64,000 nucleotides of DNA, taken from positions 930,001-994,000 of the forward strand of contig NZ_CP023777.1 in assembly GCF_002557795.1 (NCBI RefSeq), in the 5' to 3' direction. Source of the stretch: Chitinophaga caeni (lineage in GTDB: Bacteria > Bacteroidota > Bacteroidia > Chitinophagales > Chitinophagaceae). Below the pieces are notes generated by a model. That model saw only the letters and a program-made list of their open reading frames with translations. It searched no databases and was not told where the DNA came from. Position numbers and translations under genes: made by a program. Positions 54,267-62,776 of the stretch are shown piece after piece. Position 1 is the first letter of the stretch; each line of letters starts with the position of its first letter.

Positions 54267-55724
54267 ATATTTATCGGCATAATCCAGGTATTTAAACACG
54301 AAATCGTCCCACATGGTATCTAGCACGAAATCGTAGGCTTCGGCCCGTTCCTGGTTGAAAAACAGGCGGACAAACTCCTGGTTATCGGCATGATCCCTTT
54401 CACTGATAGGGAAGTAAATCGATAAGCCGTTAGCTCCGTAAGATCTCTCCAAACTGGGGATGGGCTTCCTTTTTTCACCGTTAAATGCTGCCAAAACATA
54501 ACCGGGATTCACCCGCTCAATCAGCCGCTGCGACTTTTTTATCATCGGGTCTTTCTTAGGTAAATGTTCATAAAAGTTCGTCAGCCACCAATTGATGTCG
54601 ATATACGAATTAAAATATTTCCATCCGAAATGCTTGCATTTGTACCTGGCAGCCTTGATCGCGGGAGCGTAACGCTCAACATGGTCAAATAATTCTTCGG
54701 CAAATTCACTGATGTATTGCGCCGTTTTTGAAGATATTTTCAGATCTACCATCGACATGGTCAGGTAGTCGTGCTGATACTTTGGATACTGTGCGGAAAA
54801 GGTTTCGATCATCTTGTAACTCATCGCTTCGGCTGTTATATCGGGATTATCTGCCAATTGCGCTAAAAACTCCGGGTAGTTCAAACCATCGAAATAGATA
54901 GTTTCTTCGCTGGCCACGAGGTAGCGGCAATACTCCCTAAACTGGTAGCCGGTTTCCATCATTTGCATGCAACAGGCATTGTAAGCCAGGATATCCAGCT
55001 TATCGCCCCGTCTTTTGCTAAATACAGCTTTCAGAGCCATCCTTAATTTTTCATGCGACAGGAAACTAATTTGCTTCTCCTTCAGTACTTTATAATGATT
55101 ATTATATACTTCCGGCAAGCGGTGCGAGGTAGGCGTAATAATAAAAGCGCCGGGGCTTTCATCATCATCATCGTCGTCAAGACTCAGCTTATTGATATCA
55201 GAAGTTTTATAAATCAGCGCTTCCCTGGTAATCCTGTAATTGGGAGAATGCCTGCGATCCAGGGTGAGCGTACTAAGATCGTTTTCTAATATCCGCCCCT
55301 GGTGCGACAAAACACCTGTATATTTTGGCAATACAATTTCATCTTCCTCGGGTTCCAGCTCACCTTCAAAAACCCCTACACCCATACCGTGCGACCATAA
55401 TACGAGCATATACTTCTCTGCCGGGTATTCATTTTTAGCCCAATAAAGGTATTCAGCCATCGTTTCGGCTTCGCCCATATCCACATTTCCCAGGTCCAAT
55501 AGCGCGTTAGTTGGATGCGGAACCACGTCTTTTTGCACATGGAAACGCATTGCCCTGTAATCAACGGGATGTTCCGTATCGTTCCAGTTCCTGTAAAACT
55601 GTATAACGATATTCATATCCTTGCGGCTGCCGATGGCGGCCAGGGCTTTTAATAATTTCTTGGCATATTTAATACTATGGTCTACACTGTAGATGTAGAA
55701 CATGATGGTCCATTCAGCTTTCAT
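54261..55724 (-). CDS. clostripain-family (C11) cysteine peptidase
   Basis: About 487 residues from the ATG at 55724 (a TTG three codons upstream is less likely). The caspase-like fold has the catalytic His112 in VLWSHGMGVG and Cys251 in AYNACCMQMMETGYQF; GTxxASEE-like LVASEETIYFDGLNY follows. Clostripain peptidases cut after basic residues. There is no signal peptide, so it is either cytoplasmic or exported another way. An acidic insert with a run of six Asp lies near residue 200. Confidence 0.85.
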   Translation of the reverse strand: MKAEWTIMFYIYSVDHSIKYAKKLLKALAAIGSRKDMNIVIQFYRNWNDTEHPVDYRAMRFHVQKDVVPHPTNALLDLGNVDMGEAETMAEYLYWAKNEYPAEKYMLVLWSHGMGVGVFEGELEPEEDEIVLPKYTGVLSHQGRILENDLSTLTLDRRHSPNYRITREALIYKTSDINKLSLDDDDDDESPGAFIITPTSHRLPEVYNNHYKVLKEKQISFLSHEKLRMALKAVFSKRRGDKLDILAYNACCMQMMETGYQFREYCRYLVASEETIYFDGLNYPEFLAQLADNPDITAEAMSYKMIETFSAQYPKYQHDYLTMSMVDLKISSKTAQYISEFAEELFDHVERYAPAIKAARYKCKHFGWKYFNSYIDINWWLTNFYEHLPKKDPMIKKSQRLIERVNPGYVLAAFNGEKRKPIPSLERSYGANGLSIYFPISERDHADNQEFVRLFFNQERAEAYDFVLDTMWDDFVFKYLDYADKYL

Positions 55725-55803
55725 AATATTCAACCGGGGTTAATATATTGATATTCAATAAATACTTACATTCTCGATATATTGAATTAAATTGTTGCTC
55801 CAA

Positions 55804-58800
55804 ATGGAGTATTATCCTATGCCCGTTAAAATTTTTCGAGCATACAGATGGTTTTTGACTGTTCTATTGATGGTTGGTTCACTGTTGAGCACAAAGGCAC
55901 AACGGGCGAACTTGCTATTCAAAAAATATGATTCGGAAAATGGCTTAAGTTCCTATAATGTACCCCAAGTTTTACAAGACAAATACGGATTCATTTGGAT
56001 TGCTACCCAAGATGGACTCAACCGCTTTGATGGTAAATCTTTCGAAATTTATAAAAAGACATTTAACAGTCGCACTTCACTGAATCAAAACCATATCAAA
56101 AATCTTTACCTGGATGGAGATAGCTTGTGGGTGGCAACGGCATACGGCGGCTTGAATATTATCGATACCCGCAATAGCGAAGTAATTGCCTCGTATAGAT
56201 GCGCTAACCCGAGCAATAAACCCTGCCAAATCAGCAATTGGATCGAATGTAGCAGTGGAACTCCCCTGGGAGATATCTGGTTTGGTTCATACGAAGGTAT
56301 TTTTATTTTCTCGAAAAAAGACCGCCAATTTTCGCATATTTCTATAAACCCGTTCACGCATAGCGCTGAGAACTTTGTTGTCCATACGATTTATATCGAC
56401 GCGCGGGAACGTATCTGGGTGGGAATCGACAATTATGGCTTAGCCGTGTATGATAAATATGGCAAAATAGAGCAATTGATATCGAAATCGGATCTTGGCC
56501 TTCCCAATTCCCCGGTAGTATTCCACGCGGTTATAGATCTACCCGGTAACCGCTTCGGGGTTGCTACCAATCACGGTGTAAGTCATTTTTCGCTCCAAGG
56601 GAATAATATCCAACTGATACAGGCTTTCGCATTAAAGAATATGCAGGCCCATTGCATCAAGCAAGGTCCTAAAAAACAACTGTGGATCGGCACCACCAAG
56701 GGATTATTCATTACCGATGATCAATTCAACATTACCGATCATTACACGCAAGAAAATGCGGCTTTACCGGATAATATTATAAAGGATGTATTTTTCGATT
56801 ACCAGCAAAATGCCTGGCTCAGTACTTACCGTGGCGCCTGCAAATCAGAAAATATCCTGCGTTGCTTCACGGCTTTTTCAGAAGATGAAAAAAGCAAGAT
56901 CAAGCTGGAGCAGGTAAGCGATTTGCTCGTAATGAATGATAGCATGATGCTGGCCGGCAGCTATGTGGGCTTATGGCAGATTAACCTCAACAGCGGTAGG
57001 ATCCGTAAGTTCTCCCGTGGCTTGAAAAATATTAACTCCCCCGTGAGCTTGTTGTTCCGGGATGACCAGGGAAACCATTTCGTATCAACAGAAGAACATT
57101 TATATTATTATGATATTGACCGGCAGGTATTAATTCCCATCGAACAAAAGTACCCGGAGTTAAGATCCATTTCCCGGTATGTTTTTAGTAGCGCAGTTGT
57201 GGTAGATCCGAATACGATCGTATGGGGGAGCGAAAACGAGGATGGCATTTTTACCTGGCACCGCGATCAGAAACAAGTACAGCATTTTATTCACGATGTA
57301 AACAATAATCACAGCCTACCGGATAATAGCGTGAATGCTTTGTATGTCGATAAAGATCAGCATCTCTGGTGCGCTTCCGATATGGCCATTAGCAAAGTAA
57401 ATTGGAATACCGGCTACTGCGAGGTTTATTACCCCGGGAAAGCAGGTCCCAATTCACCTATTTACTTCGATGTATATGACGATGGTAATAAAATTTGGAT
57501 TACTACTTACGGTGGTGGTTTGAATTGTTATGATAAATCCACAAAACAATTCACGGCGCTTACCACGGATGATGGTATGGCTAGTAACGCCTGTTTTAAT
57601 ATTGTTCCGGCAAGCGACAGCACCCTTTGGGTAAGTACTGCCAAGGGACTTTCCCGTGTAAACACCAAAACCCATTTCATACGAAATTATTACACTACTG
57701 CCGGGGTACACGGAAATTCATTCGATGAAAAATCGGCCTGTAGCCATAATGGTTATATATACTTCGGGGGCATTGACGGTTTTACCAGGATTAATACCAA
57801 TGAACTTAGCAATAATCCCTTTCATAACCAGACACATATTACACGAATCAAGTATGAAGCCCCGGGTAGCAGCGTTGATACCAGCGACTTAGGCGTTCAA
57901 GCCATCAAGGTACCGTATAACACGACGAATATCGAGATCAGCTTTGCCGCCATTAACTTTATAGAACCGGAGCAAAACCGTTTTGCCTACCGAATTCCAC
58001 AGCTAAACCAGCAGCAAGTAATGCTGGGAACCGATGCCACGGTAAGTTTCCCGACTTTGCCCGTAGGTAAGTACACATTGGAGATAAGATCATCCAACAA
58101 CGAAGGGGAGTGGAGCGATGATGTCCGCACTTTAGACATTACGGTAACACCGCCATGGTGGGCAACCTGGTGGTTTAAAGTATTGGCAGGATTATTTGTG
58201 CTGTTTATTATTTACCAAATATACCGTTACCGGGTATTGCAAATTAAGAAACAAGAGCTGGTAAGGAGAAATATTGCGTCGGATCTGCACGATGACATCG
58301 GCAGTTCCTTGAATGCCGTGAAAGTATTTACACACCTGGCGAAGATCACCCCGGAAAACAATCATTACCTGGAACAAGTTGATGAATCTCTAAAACAGGC
58401 AACCTCTGGCTTGCGGGATATGATCTGGGTATTGGACGATAGCGCAGATACGATCCAGGAATTATTAAACCGCGTTCAGAAATTTGCAATCCCCGTCACG
58501 ATGGCTCAAAAAATTCAGTTCGAGCTGCAAGTCGAGGATAAAGCTTTATATAAAGTTATTAGCAAAGCGGAAAAGAAAAACTTATTATTAATCATCAAGG
58601 AAGCCATCACGAATAGCATTAAGTATGCAGCCTGTAATAAAATCTTATTAAAAATTATCCTGACACAGAAAGGCAATCTTTGTATCACGATACAAGATAA
58701 CGGTAATGGCTTCGATACTTCGATCATCCATGAAGGCAACGGGCTTAAGAATATGTTGTTACGTGTAAAGCAAATTCAATACATTGCCGACATTACTTCC

Positions 58801-58839
58801 AACGATCATGGAACCGTGATTAATATTTGTAAAAAGTAA
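55804..58839 (+). CDS. propeller-type sensor histidine kinase (Reg_prop / Y_Y_Y / HisKA_3)
   Basis: About 1011 residues from the ATG at 55804 (two upstream TTG codons are less likely). Signal-anchor at about 8-32, then a periplasmic beta-propeller of Reg_prop repeats (GLSSYNVPQVLQDKYGFIWIAT, DGLNRFDG) to about 690, a Y_Y_Y domain to about 775, a membrane segment (about 790-810), and a cytoplasmic HisKA_3 with the phospho-acceptor His829 in IASDLHDDIGSSLN. The ATPase has EAITNSIKYA (N box) and DNGNGFD. It lacks the receiver and AraC parts of hybrid systems, and no response regulator is adjacent. Confidence 0.92.
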   Translation: MEYYPMPVKIFRAYRWFLTVLLMVGSLLSTKAQRANLLFKKYDSENGLSSYNVPQVLQDKYGFIWIATQDGLNRFDGKSFEIYKKTFNSRTSLNQNHIKNLYLDGDSLWVATAYGGLNIIDTRNSEVIASYRCANPSNKPCQISNWIECSSGTPLGDIWFGSYEGIFIFSKKDRQFSHISINPFTHSAENFVVHTIYIDARERIWVGIDNYGLAVYDKYGKIEQLISKSDLGLPNSPVVFHAVIDLPGNRFGVATNHGVSHFSLQGNNIQLIQAFALKNMQAHCIKQGPKKQLWIGTTKGLFITDDQFNITDHYTQENAALPDNIIKDVFFDYQQNAWLSTYRGACKSENILRCFTAFSEDEKSKIKLEQVSDLLVMNDSMMLAGSYVGLWQINLNSGRIRKFSRGLKNINSPVSLLFRDDQGNHFVSTEEHLYYYDIDRQVLIPIEQKYPELRSISRYVFSSAVVVDPNTIVWGSENEDGIFTWHRDQKQVQHFIHDVNNNHSLPDNSVNALYVDKDQHLWCASDMAISKVNWNTGYCEVYYPGKAGPNSPIYFDVYDDGNKIWITTYGGGLNCYDKSTKQFTALTTDDGMASNACFNIVPASDSTLWVSTAKGLSRVNTKTHFIRNYYTTAGVHGNSFDEKSACSHNGYIYFGGIDGFTRINTNELSNNPFHNQTHITRIKYEAPGSSVDTSDLGVQAIKVPYNTTNIEISFAAINFIEPEQNRFAYRIPQLNQQQVMLGTDATVSFPTLPVGKYTLEIRSSNNEGEWSDDVRTLDITVTPPWWATWWFKVLAGLFVLFIIYQIYRYRVLQIKKQELVRRNIASDLHDDIGSSLNAVKVFTHLAKITPENNHYLEQVDESLKQATSGLRDMIWVLDDSADTIQELLNRVQKFAIPVTMAQKIQFELQVEDKALYKVISKAEKKNLLLIIKEAITNSIKYAACNKILLKIILTQKGNLCITIQDNGNGFDTSIIHEGNGLKNMLLRVKQIQYIADITSNDHGTVINICKK

Positions 58840-58901
58840 TTCGACAATAATAAACTTTACCGGTCAAAGCAATCATTAAATATTATAAGCTTCTACATAT
58901 A

Positions 58902-58938
58902 AAACGCCGGTGCAAGTTGTCTGTTTGCACCGGCGTTT
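58902..58938. terminator. bidirectional terminator between kinase and sulfatase
   Basis: AAACGCCGGTGCAA (58902-58915) pairs perfectly with TTGCACCGGCGTTT (58925-58938) around a 9-base loop, between converging genes. T-rich tails occur on both strands. Confidence 0.85.
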
Positions 58939-58965
58939 ATTTAATGATAATGACCAGGTAAATTA

Positions 58966-60486
58966 TTACATTTCTTTCTTCAACACTTCAGCCGCTTCTT
59001 TATCATCATATTTCTTGATGAGTTGTTGCAAGCTAGCAGTTAATGCCTTCTTGGTTGCAGCATATGCCGGGTCATTATAAACATTATGTACCTGCGTTGG
59101 ATCTTTTTTCAAGTCATATAATTCCCAATCATTATGCGGGCCATAAAACCTGATGAGGGTATACTTCCCGGTTCTAACACCGAAATGTGGCGCTACATGG
59201 TGCGGTTCCGGGTACTCGTAATAATGGTAAAAGGCAGCTTTCCTCCAATTCTTGTAGCTCTTTCCCGTAACGATAGGCAAAAACGATTCGCCTTGCATAG
59301 TCGGGGAAGCCTTCAAGCCCGCCGCATCCATTAAGGTTGGCCCCCAATCGATATTCAATACCATATCGTTTACTACGGAACCTGGTTTGATCTTACCCGG
59401 CCAACGCATCAAGAATGCTGTTTTCAAGGACTCTTCATACATAAACCGCTTATCAAACCAGCCATGTTCTCCCATGTAAAAACCTTGGTCGGAAGCATAA
59501 ACAACAATCGTGTTTTTGCTTAAACCGTGCGCGTCCAGGTAATCTAATATCCGCCCAACATTCCTGTCTAAAGATTTGGCAGTTGACAAATAATCTTTTA
59601 AATAGCGTTGGTATTTCCATTCAGCCAGGGCTTTCCCGGTCGGTTTCAGCGAGTCAAACTCACGGCTGATTTTATCTTCATAATATGCTTTGTAAGCATC
59701 CTTTTGTGCCTTATTCATGTTTCTATAAACCCAACTCTTGTCATAATCGACATGAATTTTCAAATCATAAGCCATCTGCATCGTTTTGCTGATGGTCATA
59801 TCCTGGTTTTGAGCGGCAACGCGGCCATTATAATCATCAAAGAAGGTCGGCGGCAAAGCAAATGTGCTGTCATCATAAGCTCCCAGGTCTTGGATATCGG
59901 GACTCCATTCGCGGTGGGTTGCTTTTTCACCTACCACCAACATGAACGGTTTCGTGGTATCCCTTTTATCCAACCAATCCGTTGTAAACTGCGTAATGAG
60001 GTCGGAGATATAACCGGTATAGGTGGCGGTATCATTAGGAGAAATAAACACCGGGTTATAATAGCGGCCTTGTTGCGGAACGATTTTAAAATAATCGAAA
60101 CCTTGTGGTATTGCTTCCAGGTGCATTTTACCGATCCAAGCAACCTGGTAACCGTTATTTTTCAGCAAGCGGGGAAAGTGCTCTTGCGTCATATCAAAAT
60201 GAACGGATTCATTAGTTTTGAAGCCGTTCTTATGGTTATATTTTCCCGTGATAAAGCAAGCACGGCTGGGTCCGCAAATAGAATTAGTCACCAGTGCATT
60301 GGTAAACCTTGCACCCCCGTTTGCTATACGATCGATATTGGGCGTTTGGGCCAATTTGCTGCCATAGGCGCTGATAGCCTGATAGGCATGATCATCAGAA
60401 ATGATAAAAACAATATTCGGGCGCTCCTGTGCCATCCCTATCCGGGTAATCAACAACAGCCCCAAGGATATGAACAAATTTTTCAT
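58966..60486 (-). CDS. type I sulfatase, exported
   Basis: About 506 residues from the ATG at 60486, which starts a signal peptide (MKNLFISLGLLLITRIGMAQ). Metal-binding Asp residues are in FIISDDHAYQ. The sulfatase signature is CGPSR (Cys71), where Cys is converted to formylglycine by an FGE-type enzyme; none is in the window. Later motifs include YASDQGFYMGEHGWFDKR and WDLYDLKKDP-like WELYDLKKDPTQVHN. Substrate is unknown; such enzymes desulfate host or algal glycans. The frame extends to 60510. Confidence 0.94.
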   Translation of the reverse strand: MKNLFISLGLLLITRIGMAQERPNIVFIISDDHAYQAISAYGSKLAQTPNIDRIANGGARFTNALVTNSICGPSRACFITGKYNHKNGFKTNESVHFDMTQEHFPRLLKNNGYQVAWIGKMHLEAIPQGFDYFKIVPQQGRYYNPVFISPNDTATYTGYISDLITQFTTDWLDKRDTTKPFMLVVGEKATHREWSPDIQDLGAYDDSTFALPPTFFDDYNGRVAAQNQDMTISKTMQMAYDLKIHVDYDKSWVYRNMNKAQKDAYKAYYEDKISREFDSLKPTGKALAEWKYQRYLKDYLSTAKSLDRNVGRILDYLDAHGLSKNTIVVYASDQGFYMGEHGWFDKRFMYEESLKTAFLMRWPGKIKPGSVVNDMVLNIDWGPTLMDAAGLKASPTMQGESFLPIVTGKSYKNWRKAAFYHYYEYPEPHHVAPHFGVRTGKYTLIRFYGPHNDWELYDLKKDPTQVHNVYNDPAYAATKKALTASLQQLIKKYDDKEAAEVLKKEM

Positions 60487-60635
60487 AATTATGAATCGAT
60501 AAAGGTTCACTGTAAATTTATATAGCTCCCGGTTAATATAATAATGCTATGTTAACCTAAAACGGTGTAAAAAGAGGGAATTGGAGTTGAGAATAGGGGC
60601 AACAAGGGTAATTTATCTGCCATACTTTAAAGTTG

Positions 60636-60708
60636 AGCGGAAGACGGGACTCGAACCCGCTACCTACAGCTTGGGAAGCTGTCGCTCTACCAGGTGAGCT
60701 ACTTCCGC
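60636..60708 (-). tRNA. tRNA-Gly (anticodon CCC)
   Basis: A 73-base minus-strand cloverleaf: acceptor GCGGAAG/CTTCCGC, D arm GCTC/GAGC, anticodon stem ACAGC/GCTGT with loop TTCCCAA (anticodon CCC, reading GGG), and T arm GCGGG-TTCGAGT-CCCGT. The discriminator base is T. The 3' CCA is not encoded. Confidence 0.95.
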
Positions 60709-60886
60709 AGGGTGGATAAAGATAGCAAAGAATATGAAATAAAATGCAAGGAAGAATAATTTTTATCCGTTCCTTTGATGAGAACACTTCTTGTTAAAAT
60801 TTCCACACCGCTTTTAGAAGATTGGCCGATAAAATTTTAAGAGTGGGGGAAAAGACGTGCATCCATCTGCCCAAGATTTAAATCCT

Positions 60887-61303
60887 TTAGTCAAAAGCCG
60901 GTAAAATACAAATAGGCATGGTAAAGTATGTGCTTACTTTTATACCATCCTGTTCCGCAGGAATCCACTTGGGCATCATCCTTACCACCCTAATTACCTC
61001 TTTATCAAGTAATGTATAATCCCTTACTTCTTTTTGAACAATTTTTATATCGGAAAGGGCGCCTTTGCTATCTATTTTAAATGTAACGCGAACGCGGCCT
61101 TGGGCCGTTGCTTGATCTTTCGGGTAGCGTATTTTCCTTAAGAATTTCATTAGCGCCATTTCTCCACCGGGAAACGAAGGCGGGTGTTGTGGAAAAGTAC
61201 ATATAATTTCACCATTGCTTGCTGAAGATAATTCATTAGCAGCCGGGGAGCAACCACCGGATAAAATAGCGAATGTAATTGCAATGAAACCATGCTTTAA
61301 CAT
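60887..61303 (-). CDS. TonB C-terminal-domain lipoprotein
   Basis: A 138-residue protein with a lipoprotein signal (lipobox LSGGC, lipidated Cys18) and a TonB-C-type domain (FPGGEMALMKFLRKIRYP, QGRVRVTFKIDSKGALSDIKI, VIRVVRMMPKWIPAEQDG). The usual TonB has an inner-membrane anchor and Pro-rich linker, both missing here, so this is one of the short Bacteroidota TonB-C proteins whose role is not clear. Confidence 0.85.
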   Translation of the reverse strand: MLKHGFIAITFAILSGGCSPAANELSSASNGEIICTFPQHPPSFPGGEMALMKFLRKIRYPKDQATAQGRVRVTFKIDSKGALSDIKIVQKEVRDYTLLDKEVIRVVRMMPKWIPAEQDGIKVSTYFTMPICILPAFD

Positions 61304-61486
61304 GTCCTAAGATAACGAATTGGGAGATTATATTTTAATGGTGTATTCGAAATCTTTATCCAATTTCAATGTTGTAGATAGAAAACCGTTTTTCGGATCG
61401 CGCACATAATCTGTATAATCTTACATCACCCCTGGAAACCCGCTTACGTCATCAACGAAAAGCAGCGTCCTTCCATTAAATTTGCT

Positions 61487-61816
61487 TTGCTTTTACCATT
61501 AATCACTCTATACATTTCAAAAAATAGGTTTTACCGGAGCAGTTTTGTATTCGCAAACTTCCTGGTTCTATTAAACCGGGTACACCTTGTAGAAACCGTT
61601 ATCCAGGAAGCATCCGACATCAGGCAAGTAGGACTATTAACATTTATATTGCTCCTAAACATGCTATTGATCCTCGAAATACACCGTACTAGGAAATCAA
61701 GCATCCAATCAACGCAATCTTACGTCCTAGCGAGGTCAACAATTAATCATAACCGGGAAAAAGCCTCCCTCCATAATCAACGATCAGGGGAAAACAAAAA
61801 ATCCGTGCCATCCTGA
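61487..61816 (+). CDS. doubtful ORF with hydrophobic segments, no ATG start
   Basis: A TTG-started frame of 109 codons, open back to 61382 without any ATG. Two hydrophobic stretches are present (LLPLITLYI and VGLLTFILLLNMLLILEI), separated by NRVHLVETVIQEASDIRQ, with a basic Ser/Asn-rich tail. This resembles a degraded small membrane protein. It may be a pseudogene or a chance ORF. Confidence 0.3.
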   Translation: MLLPLITLYISKNRFYRSSFVFANFLVLLNRVHLVETVIQEASDIRQVGLLTFILLLNMLLILEIHRTRKSSIQSTQSYVLARSTINHNREKASLHNQRSGENKKSVPS

Positions 61817-62138
61817 AAATCCCCCAAAAAATCTCTGAACTTTTTCCGCATCTCGTAAATCATCCGCTCTAATAACAGCTAACTTTACATCGTATATACG
61901 AACGATATAAAAAGAGCCGCCAGTTGGCGCTGGACGGCTCAACCATGAAAAATTCATGGTACTTATATAAACCGTTAAGTAAAATAAGCGTATGCAATTT
62001 ATAAAATAATCCTGCCTGCGCCTAGAAAATTTTTCCGTTTTGAGTAAACCCGGAAATGATCCAATACATCCAATATCCGGCTATCATCCAGTTAGCATCA
62101 CCCCAATAAATAAAATATTAAAATAATATTTAAGTCGA
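61817..62138. other. 322-base gap with an orphan minus-strand hairpin pair
   Basis: The gap holds two adjacent hairpins (61914-61940 and 61942-61960) and a minus-strand mini-ORF of 21 codons (62022-62087). The promoter of the DUF3325-like operon should lie at its right end, which is almost pure A/T. Confidence 0.5.
61914..61940 (-). terminator. orphan terminator-like hairpin reading leftward
   Basis: GAGCCG (61914-61919) pairs with CGGCTC (61935-61940), with inner CAG/CTG. On the minus strand it is followed by TTTTTATAT. A second hairpin ACCATGAA/TTCATGGT is at 61942-61960. No annotated minus-strand gene ends here. Confidence 0.5.
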
Positions 62139-62474
62139 ATGTATTCAATCATCATTATTTGTTACTGTATAGGCTTTTTCCACTTATACAACACATCCTT
62201 GAAAGCGAAGCTCCATTCGGAAGGCCGCTACCAATCATGGTTGCAGGAGCATAAACCCCTGGCTACCTGGTCGGGCTTGGGATTGATCGGCTCCAGCCTG
62301 CTGCTCTGGACCCTGAAAGATGGGATCGCATTAGGTATCCTTGGGTTCTTACTATTATCGATGGCTGGACCTATCCTCGTTATATCTTTAGCCCCCTTAC
62401 GTTATTTCAGGGTAAAGCATATCATGATTATCCTTGCTTTCAGCTTGCTATCAGAACTTTTCATCTTCTACTAA
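62139..62474 (+). CDS. DUF3325-like small membrane protein
   Basis: A 111-residue protein with four hydrophobic segments and an amphipathic loop between the first two (SLKAKLHSEGRYQSWLQ). Its layout and operon position resemble DUF3325 proteins, which accompany PepSY-TM proteins in siderophore-uptake operons. Similarity is faint at residue level. It starts the right-edge operon. Confidence 0.6.
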   Translation: MYSIIIICYCIGFFHLYNTSLKAKLHSEGRYQSWLQEHKPLATWSGLGLIGSSLLLWTLKDGIALGILGFLLLSMAGPILVISLAPLRYFRVKHIMIILAFSLLSELFIFY

Positions 62475-62475
62475 T

Positions 62476-62763
62476 ATGCCTGCTAATAAAAAATACTTGA
62501 GCTCTCCCGGGCAAAGAGTCCTTAAAGTAACAGCCGCATTATTCGGCGGTTACTTGGTGAGCCTTTCTTTTCATCAGTTGCTGATGACGTTTCTAGATAA
62601 GAAAACCGTTGTTATCACGAGTTTCTTTTCCATGTACATTTTGTGGGCCATCCTGATGATCCTTGCATTCCTTGCAAAAAACGGATGGAAGATCTGGGCG
62701 ACCTACATTTTACTCAGCCTCCTATTTTGCGCTCCTTGGATATATGAAGCTTATATAAAGTGA
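62476..62763 (+). CDS. DUF3649-like small membrane protein
   Basis: A 95-residue protein with three membrane segments (RVLKVTAALFGGYLVSLSF, SFFSMYILWAILMILAFLA, WATYILLSLLFCAPWI). The GGY in the first and Trp residues in the others suit DUF3649. The ATG at 62476 is one base after the previous stop; the open frame from 62434 overlaps that gene and is rejected. Confidence 0.6.
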   Translation: MPANKKYLSSPGQRVLKVTAALFGGYLVSLSFHQLLMTFLDKKTVVITSFFSMYILWAILMILAFLAKNGWKIWATYILLSLLFCAPWIYEAYIK

Positions 62764-62776
62764 TAAAAACATCGGC

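Noticed and set aside
59608..60525. 305-codon plus ORF opposite the sulfatase
   Set aside because: Although long, it is fully antisense to a complete sulfatase with catalytic motifs, and its rich Ile/Phe/His composition is that of a reverse frame.
60636..60708. Integration site at tRNA-Gly
   Set aside because: No direct repeat of the tRNA 3' end and no integrase gene were seen in the flanking sequence.
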